64,000 nt of DNA from Trichobilharzia szidati (Eukaryota; Platyhelminthes; Trematoda; Strigeidida; Schistosomatidae), in assembly GCA_944472155.2 (NCBI GenBank), contig OX235277.1, positions 17,928,804 through 17,992,803 of the forward strand, given 5' to 3'. The notes beneath the pieces are model-generated. The model was not told the origin of the DNA. It searched no databases and saw only the letters and a list, made by a program, of their open reading frames with translations. The position numbers were made by a program, and so were the translations under genes. Shown here in pieces: positions 1-7,852 of this stretch; within the stretch, counting starts at the first letter, position 1; each line of letters opens with the position of its first letter.

Positions 1-308
1 ATGACATGACTATTTAGTTTTCTAGACGTTGAGCAGGAAGTACAAGCACTGTGTCACAGAAACCTCAACGTACCAATGCAGTTTGATGGTGTTATTGAAT
101 GTGAATTGTTCACTTGGAAATTGACTTCTGTTTTGGTGAAATCATTTCCATATGAATCATCAGACGGCACCGCATGCTTCTTCTTCTTCGGATTCTACAA
201 ACATGTAAATTGAAAGCATTTCAGTGTGTGACCACAAATAATGTGATTCTGACGTGAAACTATTAGATTTATGATACAGTTGAGAATCTAAGTGACAGTC
301 AGTCAATA

Positions 309-494
309 TTGTGGCTTTCAGGTGAAAATAAAAAAGGGAACAGATTGCCTATTTGTGGAAGCATGGAAATGAGAGACGAATATCTAACTGAAATCAACGA
401 TGCATAGGCAGAAATACTGGATATCAAACAGAAACTGATGTTCTCAATTTTTATAAGGACATGCATGTATCCGTTGGGGCATTGTTCTCGTTAA
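309..494 (+). pseudogene. Small frame broken by TAG (copy 1 of the 5587 frame)
   Basis: This is the copy-1 counterpart of the 61-codon frame at 5587-5772. An in-frame TAG at about 405 replaces the tyrosine codon of copy 2. A splice-acceptor-like TTTCAG lies just before the conserved part. The product is unrecognised. It may be the relic of an exon carried in the duplicated block. Confidence 0.3.
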
Positions 495-666
495 GAAAAA
501 GACTGTAATCTACAGAAACTTCTTTATCCTCATTATGATATACTTTACAGTTATAAATATTTGAAAATTCCCATTCAGTCATAGAAAAGAAAAGGCGTCC
601 AGCAAAGAGTTACTCTATTTTCATCATGAGCTGACATTAGTTAGAGAACCATTGGAAAACCTGGTA

Positions 667-712
667 GTACTGGACAGCTGTTTCGTCCTAGTTTGGGACT
701 CTTCAGCAGTAC
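667..712 (-). ncRNA. Type I hammerhead ribozyme motif, PLE-associated (copy 1)
   Basis: Read on the minus strand, all hammerhead parts are present in order: helix I strand GTACTG; core CTGAAGA (the consensus CUGANGA allows any base at position 7); helix II GTCC / 7-base loop CAAACTA / GGAC; GAAA; a very short helix III in the palindrome CAGCTG; cleavage triplet GTC; and helix I strand CAGTAC, which pairs perfectly over six bases with the first strand. Such minimal type I hammerheads are known from terminal repeats of Penelope-like elements. Here it lies on the same strand as, and downstream of, the PLE endonuclease at 1116-1495. Cleavage activity is inferred from the intact core. Confidence 0.85.
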
Positions 713-727
713 GCACCCACCGGGATT

Positions 728-893
728 CGATATCATTCTCAAGCTGTACAAACCGCAAATTTATAGTAATTTTTCTTGGCAACAAAAGGAATATTTCCAA
801 AGATGTGTTAATGCAGCTGTTAATTTTTTGACAACAAATTACGTAATTTAGAAGGCGTTAATCAGTTAGAAACTAAAATAAAGTTACAAAAGT
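728..893 (+). repeat. Inverted-repeat arm, pairs with 1480-1645
   Basis: About 165 bases here match the reverse complement of 1480-1645. The same pair recurs at about 6006-6171 and 6758-6923. The arm contains the last 40 or so codons and stop of the unrecognised frame described at 1510-1998, here on the plus strand. The two arms flank the PLE endonuclease at 1116-1495, and the hammerhead lies immediately outside the left arm. Confidence 0.8.
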
Positions 894-1115
894 AGGTTGG
901 GTGACGTAATGCTAGGGTTCAATGAAAAATGAATGAGAGTCACGTTAATAATCTGAGTAGAATTCACCTAAAAATGAACGAAAATGGAGTTAGCAACAGT
1001 CGTTGTGAGGGTAGAGATTTAATAGGAGGTGGGGATAGAAAATAATGCAATTAAGAAACAGACAAAAAAAGAAGAAAGAGGTAAGACAAAATCACGTATT
1101 TGGCGTTGAGATAGA

Positions 1116-1495
1116 TCAGGAGCATTGTAGATTTAGTGACTGAACAAACTTCTTTTGTATGCAGAGTTCAGGATTCAATATGTGAATTGCCATTGCTTCT
1201 GCAGTTTGAAGAAGTTTAATTCGTACTCTTTTGGCAAGATTCCCACGTATTGTGTAGATAACTGAGAAGTTGTTTTGTGGGTTTGCTTGGTGTCCGGATT
1301 CGATCAAGTATCCTAGGATAGAGCTGTGGCTGAAGGATCTTCTATCTCCTTTATAAAACCATGAAGGTAAGTGTTCGCTGATTCGTTGGGATAGCAAACG
1401 CTGGGTACGGCCGACATATTTAGCTCCACATGAGCAGGTGAATTGGTAGATGCACATTGATGAGGCCCCCAGTGGAACTTCATTTTTGTTTCTAA
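1116..1495 (-). mobile_element. Penelope-like element GIY-YIG endonuclease, 3' fragment (copy 1)
   Basis: The 113-codon frame at 1457-1116 is the C-terminal GIY-YIG nuclease of a Penelope-like retroelement. Visible motifs are CIYQFTCSCGAKYVGRTQR at the start (GIY reads IYQ, YIG reads YVG), RISEH about 15 residues later, and the closing NPELCIQKKFV. The frame continues upstream of its ATG, to about 1495, as the typical pre-nuclease linker RNKNEVPLGASS. In PLEs this nuclease nicks the target during reverse transcription. No RT domain precedes it here, so the copy is 5' truncated or rearranged. It is of the same family as the nucleases at 9614-10060 and 62984-63289. Confidence 0.85.
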
Positions 1496-1509
1496 CCGAT
1501 TAACGCCTT

Positions 1510-1998
1510 CTAAATTACGTAATTTCTTGTCAAAAAATTAACAATTGCATTAACACATCTTTGGAAATGATCCTTTTGTTGCCAAGGAAAATCACTATAA
1601 ATTTGGAGTTTGTACAGCTTGAGAATGATATCGCCGAAAAGAGTTATAAATATGTTGATATCCAGACAGGTTTGGTTTGATAACTCGTGGATTAGTTTCG
1701 ATGCATAATCTGAATGCAGACAAAGCATATACCATCAGAAAATGAGGCAATACAGGTTGCTCATCGAAAACATATTATCATCTAATTGTTTGACTAACCT
1801 CAGATGAGCTTGTAAGTATGCGAAACAACTGAATATATAACACTCCATTTGAGTGAACGCATGTATTTCAACTAAGATTGATACAAGTTCGCCAATTTGT
1901 AAGATCTGAAACTGTCGATTGTTCAGATCAGAAATGATCCTGACTCTTACGCTGCTGACGAAAAACTGGTGGCTGCACCTGATATTATGTGTGGCAAC
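1510..1998 (-). pseudogene. Unrecognised protein frame, 163 codons with one TGA (copy 1)
   Basis: On the minus strand one frame stays open from 1998 to the TAG at 1512-1510, except for a TGA at 1737-1735 (after 87 codons). In AT-rich DNA about ten stops would be expected by chance. The product is helical and hydrophobic-rich, with stretches such as RIISDLNNRQFQILQIGELV, LRLVKQLDDNMFSMSNLYCL and FPWQQKDHFQRCVNAIVNFL. No family was recognised. Upstream, AATATCAG before GTGCAGCC at about 1976-1983 could be a splice acceptor, so this may be the terminal exon of a host gene carried with the repeat. The frame ends 15-20 bases before the PLE nuclease linker. It could also be an unknown PLE-associated ORF. 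Confidence 0.5.
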
Positions 1999-1999
1999 T

Positions 2000-2570
2000 T
2001 ACTCTAAAATATCAGAAAACTCGAGGATTATCTGTTTCTTCGCTGAAAGTGAGCCAGAACTGCATAGTAGCCTAGCACAAATTCTATGAATACACATCAG
2101 CACAAATAATCAGAAGACGTCTGATAATGTTTCCTAAGCCTTCTTCCAAACAGTCTGCGACTATGATACGGCCGCCATGTTTGACTCTGGAGCAAATGAT
2201 AGGTCCTTTCGAATGACCATACCACATGCTGCTTATTCAATATCCACCAACGATGATATAAGCAATTACACGTGTTCTCAACTTCGTTACATTCCATTAA
2301 CGTATCTGACTTCTCCAGACAACTTTGTCGTACCTATATATCGTGGAAAGGCATTATTCGTGGAAATAAGCACAAATAGTTGAACGATGCATCTCTGTGC
2401 AGCGGATTAGTTCGCTAAGCTGTACAAACACAATGATAAACAGGTGTTCAGTTTTTGGATGTGCGTATATTAGATTCGGTTGCACACTTCATCCAAATAT
2501 TTCGAAAATTGTAATAAATAAACAGATTTGTAACTAAGTAGCCTGTGAGTTAGGAGAATTCATTCAAAGT
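2000..2570. other. No supported gene; duplicated spacer
   Basis: This stretch, and its copy at about 7278-7850, contains opposing open frames on both strands (2177-2383 plus, 2097-2297 minus). Neither resembles a known family or shows clear start or splice signals. The right part is the most diverged section of the duplication. Confidence 0.5.
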
Positions 2571-2574
2571 TATC

Positions 2575-3060
2575 TACAAAGTGAAGTAGGAACTAGAGAA
2601 CTCAATCCATCACACAAATTTACAAACCCTGAATCATTTGCGAAGTCTAAAACATTGTTTAATGGGAAAGGAAAAAAACCAACTGATTGTAGATCCTTTT
2701 CATGTGATAGACGTTCAACCGATGACATATTTGTCACATAATAATCAGGATTCCATGGGAATAGGTTAAATTGAAAGTCAGAGGTACACAACCAAAGAAA
2801 TTTCAATCTACTATTCCCTTTCGTTTCATTAAAGGCAGAGCTACAAAAAATAATGAACTTGATTTGGCGAATTACGGAGACATCAGAAAATATATTTGAA
2901 GACAATAAGTGGCATCCAATTAAACTACATAACTTCTCATTAGAATTGTCAATGTGAGATTTCGTGTTGCGAATGAGATTTGAGAAACGCTGTTTGAAAT
3001 TTGGAAGATCGAAGAGACTTGTCAATTGCTTTCATGAATGTAGGACTCATTTTGAAACCC
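2575..3060 (+). mobile_element. PLE 5' coding fragment (copy 1), truncated at 3060
   Basis: The plus strand encodes, across two frames with stops, the region that precedes the RT domain in copy 2. Readable pieces include FRFIKGRATKNNELDLANYG and FEKRCLKFGRSKRLV. In copy 2 the same peptide leads into KLVILKRDTGSGVVVM of the PLE reverse transcriptase, which identifies this as the N-terminal part of that element. Here it is cut at 3060 and joined to the 3' end of another PLE family. The long minus-strand frame over the same bases (2570-3025) is a shadow. Confidence 0.65.
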
Positions 3061-3700
3061 AGGAATTAGAGTGGCATTTAAACCTACAAACTCACTCAGG
3101 GACGGGCTCTGTAGGTTAAAGGACCCAGTGGACCCAATTAGACAAAATAATATAATTTACAAAATACCCTGCAATGACTGTGAGGTCAACTACATAGGTC
3201 CAACTAGTATGTCAGGGGTAGTCAGATTGTCAGAACATAAGAATTTAGCTAAGGTAAGAATGGTTGACCCAGAGAAGATAAGTAATTTAGAAAAAAGCTC
3301 GGCAATTGCAATGCATGCATTAACACACAACCACACAATAGGGTGGGAGAGGGTTAAAATTCTAAAAAGTAATCTAGGTAGGTGGAAAGAGAGGTTGATT
3401 ACTGAATCTTCGTTCATCGTATCTACACCCAACACATGCAATAGGAATGAATCATCTCTCATACCTGAAATATGGAAAATAATACTACCAAACAAATCAA
3501 GTGAAAATCAAGTGAAAAACAATGGGACTATATAAATGAATTTAGGAAGTCGTGTGATTAACTTGATATGATTATGAGCAATAAATTGTGCTCGAAACGT
3601 CATCAGTAAATATTACTGTATAACACTGTGAGATTCTATCAAAATAAAATTTACCCATAATGGAATGTATTGTTCAACGACATGGGCTTGTTTGAGTGAA
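3061..3700 (+). mobile_element. Second PLE family: GIY-YIG endonuclease and 3' end
   Basis: The frame to the TAA at about 3535 reads VAFKPTNSLRDGLCRLKDPV, then IIYKIPCNDCEVNYIG (GIY and YIG motifs with the CxxC-like knuckle), LSEHK, SAIAMHALTHNHTIGWERVK and the closing IPEIWKIILP. This order is diagnostic of the C-terminal nuclease of canonical Penelope-like elements. The sequence is clearly different from the family at 1116-1495. It is open for about 154 codons. No RT domain precedes it, so the element is 5' truncated at the 3060/3061 junction. The 3' untranslated part continues to about 3700; a related stretch, ACTGTxTATAACACTGT, recurs at about 16589-16690. Confidence 0.85.
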
Positions 3701-4224
3701 TGAAGTGCACTTGGACTGCAAAGTATTCCCTGAAATATTTGGTGTACGATTCTTGTGGACAGAGTTTTATCGTCGGGAATATTTTCCCCGATTCTACGGT
3801 GCTTTTATCAGCCGAGCTTCTGTTAACTGATTCGTCTTACAGTACCTGTTTTGTACTTAGAAGCATACACAGACTTTGTGGCTACCTCATGGAACTGTTC
3901 ACATATATATATGAATTTTGATGTACAGTTGTATTGTTCAATCAAACCGGTAAATTATCGAAGAAGAGTCGTGTCTTCCTTGTCCAAAGAACGTCTCGTG
4001 ACCGCAATTATCTCGACGGACTCTGTTTGGCTATAGAATGGAACTCAGAGTTGGTTTCTTGCGTTCAGACCATAATCGATCAAGTTTACTCTTCACATGC
4101 ACAAACTCACTAATGCATACAACCACAGTTAAGTCAGCTAAATTCTGATAGGTTAAGTGAAACTAATTCCATTGGTTAAACTAGATGACCTGAACAGACT
4201 TTTGCTACACTGTGCTCTCGACAG

Positions 4225-4231
4225 GTATAAA
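4225..4231 (+). promoter_or_regulatory. Possible TATA element of MEG-like gene A
   Basis: TATAAAT lies about 67 bases upstream of the proposed start codon at 4292. Gene C has TTTAAATA at the matching place (about 21765-21772). The position fits a core promoter only if the 5' untranslated exon is short. Confidence 0.3.
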
Positions 4232-4291
4232 TTCATGCTTCTTCACTGTGTGGTATTTTCTCTCGGCTCAGCTAATTTAACTTTGATAAGG

Positions 4292-5061
4292 ATGGTAAGT
4301 TGATGTTCAAGTTAATGTGTTCAACAACTTCCAGATTGGCTATCTACTTCTGACAGCAATTTTGATTTCAGTCGTCGACAGTACATATATAAATGGGAAT
4401 CATCTGTCGAAAGACACTGAACTTCATCATTCTCCTGGTCAAGGTGAGATATGATTTTCTTTGATACTGGAGTTAGTGTTTTGTTGTACGATATGTGTCT
4501 TATCTAGTGATTTCCGCTTTAGCAGAGGCATGTGTGCATCGATGTTTGTATGTATTTTCGCTTGTGTTGATTTATGTTAAATGATTATCATAAGTGATGA
4601 TGGTGATGATAATGCAAGCACATTGCATCCAGTGTCTTTTCGCATGTGACGTGATATGAACGTATCAGATGTTCAACTGTGTAAGCTCACCAACATGTCA
4701 ACGACAATAAGCAGTCAAAATTTCTCAAGGCAAACTCAAATGTCTGTTTCAAATTCTCAGAGTTATTGGCGTGTTGAACGTTGACTAACGTGTCAATCCA
4801 ATACATAACTTCATCCACACTAGCGCATTTTACAATGCCACCCGATTCTGACCAACGTATTTTATTGCTCTCTTCTTCGCAGAATTACACAACAAACATG
4901 TCGGTGAACAGACTCTATCCGGTGATGGGAGAGGTAATATTGAGAAGCGGGACGATTGGCAATATGTAACGTGCTTCTTTTTTGGTCCACTTTGTCTATT
5001 CCTACTCCTCGCTAACTGAAAATTCACTCTGTCCATTTACATTTTCAAACATTTCAATAAA
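4292..5061 (+). CDS. Micro-exon-gene-like secreted protein, gene A (spliced model)
   Basis: The model joins ATG 4292-4294, exon 4335-4443 and exon 4883-5019. The ATG is the last codon of exon 1. A 40-base GT-AG intron (4295-4334) follows, then a hydrophobic signal peptide begins IGYLLLTAILISVVDS, followed by the polar segment TYINGNHLSKDTELHHSPGQ. The exon ends in phase 1 at AAG/GTGAGA. The last exon, after CTTCTTCGCAG, gives ELHNKHVGEQTLSGDGR and a second hydrophobic C-terminus, CFFFGPLCLFLLLAN. TGA is at 5017-5019 and AATAAA at 5056-5061. The total is 82 residues if no further exon lies in 4444-4882. Tiny first introns and small secreted products with symmetric exons are typical of schistosome MEGs; the specific family was not recognised. 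Confidence 0.65.
5056..5061 (+). terminator. Polyadenylation signal, gene A
   Basis: AATAAA lies 37 bases after the stop codon. The surrounding TTTCAATAAATGTTTGGT is conserved at gene C (22636-22641), supporting a real shared 3' end. Confidence 0.65.
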
Positions 5062-5586
5062 TGTTTGGTAAAACATTTTCATGTCTTCTCATTTGTCCAT
5101 GCATTTCCATCGAAAACATGACTGTTGTTACGTGTCTTGTCACTCGGATTAAAACAGTGCTGAGGTGTATTGCCTATCGAAAATTATAAAGTGCCTTGAT
5201 GAAGTAGTTAGGCGTCGATTAGGCGTGTGTGACAATATTCCTCCACACACAAAATTTTGTGATCCCCTGAGTATGCAAATGACATGACTATTTAGTTTTC
5301 TAGACGTTGAGCAGGAAGTACAAGCACTGTGTCACAGAAACCTCAACGTACCAATGCAGTTTGATGGTGTTATTGAATGTGAATTGTTCACTTGGAAATT
5401 GACTTCTGTTTTGGTGAAATCATTTCCATATGAATCATCAGACGGCACCGCATGCTTCTTCTTCTTCGGATTCTACAAACATGTAAATTGAAAGCATTTC
5501 AGTGTGTGACCACAAATAATGTGATTCTGACGTGAAACTATTAGATTTATGATACAGTTGAGAATCTAAGTGACAGTCAGTCAATA

Positions 5587-5772
5587 TTGTGGCTTTCAGG
5601 TGAAAATAAAAAAGGGAACAGATTGCCTATTTGTGGAAGCATGGAAATGAGAGACGAATATCTAACTGAAATCAACGATGCATATGCAGAAATACTGGAT
5701 ATCAAACAGAAACTGATGTTCTCAATTTTTATAAGGACATGCATGTATCCGTTGGGGCATTGTTCTCGTTAA
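5587..5772 (+). CDS. Unrecognised 61-codon frame, possible exon relic
   Basis: The frame contains the acidic helical stretch MRDEYLTEINDAYAEILDIK, which reads like real protein (heptad-like, coiled-coil-compatible). Just downstream, another frame reads NFYKDMHVSVGALFSLRKRL, so a frameshift around 5715-5725 may have broken a longer coding region. CTTTCAG at about 5594-5600 would fit a 3' splice site. No family was recognised. It could be a decayed exon of a host gene caught in the duplicated block, and it is not expected to be expressed as drawn. Confidence 0.3.
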   Translation: MWLSGENKKGNRLPICGSMEMRDEYLTEINDAYAEILDIKQKLMFSIFIRTCMYPLGHCSR

Positions 5773-5944
5773 GAAAAAGACTGTAATCTACAGAAACTTC
5801 TTTATCCTCATTATGATATACTTTACAGTTATAAATATTTGAAAATTCCCATTCAGTCATAGAAAAGAAAAGGCGTCCAGCAAAGAGTTACTCTATTTTC
5901 ATCATGAGCTGACATTAGTTAGAGAACCATTGGAAAACCTGGTA

Positions 5945-5990
5945 GTACTGGACAGCTGTTTCGTCCTAGTTTGGGACTCTTCAGCAGTAC
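5945..5990 (-). ncRNA. Type I hammerhead ribozyme motif, PLE-associated (copy 2)
   Basis: This is identical to the motif at 667-712: core CTGAAGA, a 4-bp helix II, GAAA, a minimal helix III with CAGCTG, cleavage triplet GTC and a 6-bp helix I. It sits in the second copy of the duplication, downstream on the minus strand of the PLE endonuclease at 6394-6773. Confidence 0.85.
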
Positions 5991-6393
5991 GCACCCACCG
6001 GGATTCGATATCATTCTCAAGCTGTACAAACCGCAAATTTATAGTAATTTTTCTTGGCAACAAAAGGAATATTTCCAAAGATGTGTTAATGCAGTTGTTA
6101 ATTTTTTGACAACAAATTACGTAATTTAGAAGGCGTTAATCAGTTAGAAACTAAAATAAAGTTACAAAAGTAGGTTGGGTGACGTAATGCTAGGGTTCAA
6201 TGAAAAATGAATGAGAGTCACGTTAATAATCTGAGTAGAATTCACTTAAAAATGAACGAAAATGGAGTTAGCAACAGTCGTTATGAGGGTAGAGATTTAA
6301 TAGGAGGTGGGGATAGAAAATAATGCAATTAAGAAACAGACAAACAAAGAAGAAAGAGGTAAGACAAAATCACGTATTTGGCGTTGAGATAGA

Positions 6394-6773
6394 TCAGGAG
6401 CATTGTAGATTTAGTGACTGAACAAACTTCTTTTGTATGCAGAGTTCAGGATTCAATATGTGAATTGCCATTGCTTCTGCAGTTTGAAGAAGTTTAATTC
6501 GTACTCTTTTGGCAAGATTCCCACGTATTGTGTAGATAACTGAGAAGTTGTTTTGTGGATTTGCTTGGTGTCCGGATTCGATCAAGTATCCTAGGATAGA
6601 GCTGTGGCTGAAGGATCTTCTATCTCCTTTATAAAACCATGAAGGTAAGTGTTCGCTGATTCGTTGGGATAGCAAACGCTGGGTACGGCCGACATATTTA
6701 GCTCCACATGAGCAGGTGAATTGGTAGATGCACATTGATGAGGCCCCCAGTGGAACTTCATTTTTGTTTCTAA
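6394..6773 (-). mobile_element. Penelope-like element GIY-YIG endonuclease, 3' fragment (copy 2)
   Basis: Identical at the protein level to the copy at 1116-1495: CIYQFTCSCGAKYVGRTQR, RISEH and the NPELCIQKK tail. The frame is fully open in both copies, fitting a very recent duplication. The RT domain is absent upstream; the minus-strand sequence before it is the unrecognised frame at 6788-7276. Confidence 0.85.
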
Positions 6774-6787
6774 CCGATTAACGCCTT

Positions 6788-7276
6788 CTAAATTACGTAA
6801 TTTCTTGTCAAAAAATTAACAGTTGCATTAACACATCTTTGGAAATGTTCCTTTTGTTGCCAAGAAAAATTACTATAAATTTGCAGTTTGTACAGCTTGA
6901 GAATGATATCGCCGAAAAGAGTTATAAATATGTTGATATCCAGACAGGTTTGGTTTGATAACTCGTGGATTAGTTTCGATGCATAATCTGAATGCAGACA
7001 AAGCATATACCATCAGAAAATCAGGCAATACAGGTTGCTCATCGTAAACATATTATCATCTAATTGTTTGACTAACCTCAGATGAGCTTGTAAGTATGCG
7101 AAACAACTGAATATATAACACTCCATTTGAGTGAACGCATGTATTTCAATTAAGATTGATACAAGTTCGCCAATTTGTAATATCTGAAACTGTCGATTGT
7201 TCAGATGGGAAATGATCCTGACTCTTACGCTGCTGACGAAAAACTGGTGGCTGCACCTGATATTATGTGTGGCAAC
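6788..7276 (-). pseudogene. Unrecognised protein frame, 163 codons with one TGA (copy 2)
   Basis: Second copy of the 1510-1998 frame. The single TGA (7015-7013) is conserved, and the few substitutions leave the frame open (for example ISDLNN becomes ISHLNN). Either the stop predates the duplication, or the frame is read in pieces (splicing or recoding). Product unrecognised. Confidence 0.5.
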
Positions 7277-7852
7277 TTACTCTAAAATATCAGAAAACTC
7301 GAGGATTATCTGTTTCTTCGCTGAAAGTGAGCCAGAACTGCATAGTAGCCTAGCACAAATTCTATGAATACACATCAGCACAAATAATCAGAAGACGTCT
7401 GATAATGTTTCCTAAGCCTTCTTCCAAACAGTCTGTGACTATGATACGGCCGCCATGTTTGACTCCCGAGCAAATGATAGATCCTTTCGAATGACCACAC
7501 CACATGCTGCTTATTCAATATCCACCAACGATGATATAAGCAATTACACGTGTTCTCAACTTCGTTACATTCCATTAATGTATCTGACTTCACCAGACAA
7601 CTTTGTTGTACCTAAATATCCTGCAAAGACTTTATTTGGGGAACTAAGCACAAATAGTTGAAAGACGCATCTCTGTGCAGCGGATTAGTTCGCTTAGCTG
7701 TACAATCACAATGATAAACAGGTGTTCAGTTTTTGGATGTGCGTATATTAGATTCGGTTGCACACTTCATCCAAATATTTCGAAAATTGTAATAAATCTG
7801 CAGATTTGTAACTAAGTAGCTTGTGAGTTACGAGAATACATTCAAAGTTATC

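Larger units (their letters stand above)
1..3060. repeat. Large direct duplication, copy 1
   Basis: This block matches 5279-8337 base for base over long runs. The offset is 5278 for most of the length and 5277 near the end. In the first 900 bases only two substitutions were seen by eye; differences become more frequent after about 2300. Similarity stops exactly after the shared GAAACCC at 3054-3060. The left edge coincides with the window edge, so the duplicated block may extend upstream. It carries, in order, a minus-strand hammerhead motif, a minus-strand PLE endonuclease, an unrecognised minus-strand frame and a plus-strand PLE 5' piece. A recent segmental duplication is the simplest reading, but an assembly duplication is possible. 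Confidence 0.93.

Noticed and set aside
2097..2383. Opposing open frames on both strands, conserved in the second duplication copy
   Set aside because: Conservation only reflects the recent duplication; no motif, start context or splice signal favours either strand.
2570..3025. 151-codon minus-strand frame (copy at 7937-8302)
   Set aside because: The plus strand over the same bases encodes the PLE N-terminal region that runs into the RT in copy 2, so the minus frame is a shadow.
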